Part shown: positions 63,554 to 64,000 of the stretch, one piece after another | How the letters are laid out: each line of letters starts with the position of its first letter | How positions within the stretch are numbered: the stretch's first letter is position 1 | Source: Apoderus coryli | Taxonomy: Eukaryota > Arthropoda > Insecta > Coleoptera > Attelabidae | Reading direction: 5' to 3' | Assembly (NCBI GenBank): GCA_911728435.2 | Contig: OU452211.1 | Location: forward strand, 11,638,428-11,702,427 | Length of the DNA stretch: 64,000 nt | The notes under the pieces: model-generated | The model's input: only the letters and a program-made list of their open reading frames with translations | Databases searched by the model: none | Told to the model about the DNA's origin: nothing | Made by a program: the position numbers and the translations under genes

Positions 63554-64000
63554 TCAACCTCAATATATTTTATTGAAAATTCGAAAAAAGAATTTTCCAT
63601 ATTGCTTATTTATCCCCAGAATTCAATTTCCCGATGACATTCTATAAGGAATAGCAAGAGATGACGGCAGATTAAAATCGGATAACTCATTTTAAAAAAA
63701 AAAACCCTTTAACTTTTTTTTTATACCGTGTAGCACATCTGTTAGGCTATCAATGACGAAAATATCTTTGCAATTCATGTATTCTATAATATGTCGTATG
63801 CCGCGAGAAGTATTCGTGCGAGATCACTTTGCAATGTTGCAAAAACTGTTTGGAACTGACTTTGGAAGACTTTTCACAAAATTGTGAGAACGCGTTCCTT
63901 GAACTATACAAAAATATCTTGGAAATCTGATAAGAGTCAGGGAAACTCAATCAAATGTCACTGATATGTTGCAGAAGAATGAGCTGTCGCGTTGCGCCTT
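63554..64000. other. End of window, no gene seen
   Basis: A 66-codon minus-strand frame (63750-63950) has no recognisable domain. Nothing else can be supported. Confidence 0.45.

Overview
The window is animal nuclear DNA, AT-rich and dense in transposons. It most likely comes from a beetle (inferred, not proven): Osiris-family genes are insect-specific, the neuropeptide F receptor has insect-type sequence, and tandem gut-type cathepsin L genes are typical of plant-feeding Cucujiformia. Real genes are spliced, with short phase-consistent exons. I rebuilt gene models by joining GT/AG sites so that the reading frame is kept.

Left third (about 2-29 kb): part of an Osiris cluster. One complete five-exon Osiris gene lies on the minus strand (2147-5531). 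A plus-strand Osiris gene starts at 12393 and has one signal-peptide exon, followed by three successive homologous transmembrane exons (14565, 18064, 19618). All three can be entered in the same phase from that one first exon. A third Osiris gene is on the minus strand (27885-29356). An unnamed cysteine-containing gene (21146-24635, minus) sits between them. This part is broken up by non-LTR retrotransposons (5973-8715, 10127-11700, 16040-17840), a dead mariner and several relics of one IS630/DDE_3-type DNA transposon family.

Middle (30-45 kb): no host gene seen. It holds transposon relics, a palindrome with hammerhead-like ends, a complex satellite (36715-38680) and an apparently intact two-ORF non-LTR retrotransposon (38690-43260) inserted into the satellite or its parent repeat.

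Right third (45-61 kb): the neuropeptide F receptor gene (NPFR) on the minus strand, spread over about 16 kb. Its last intron contains three complete plus-strand cathepsin L genes, each with its own TATA box and non-coding first exon. Other NPFR introns hold a MITE, a palindromic minisatellite and retrotransposon scraps. Upstream of NPFR are a 1.6 kb element with inverted repeats of more than 400 bp and a 234 bp MITE.

Likely roles: Osiris proteins are secreted or membrane proteins of cuticle-forming epithelia, NPFR is a feeding-related G-protein-coupled receptor, and the cathepsins are probably digestive. No CRISPR, operon or prokaryotic feature is present, and I found no tRNA or rRNA gene.
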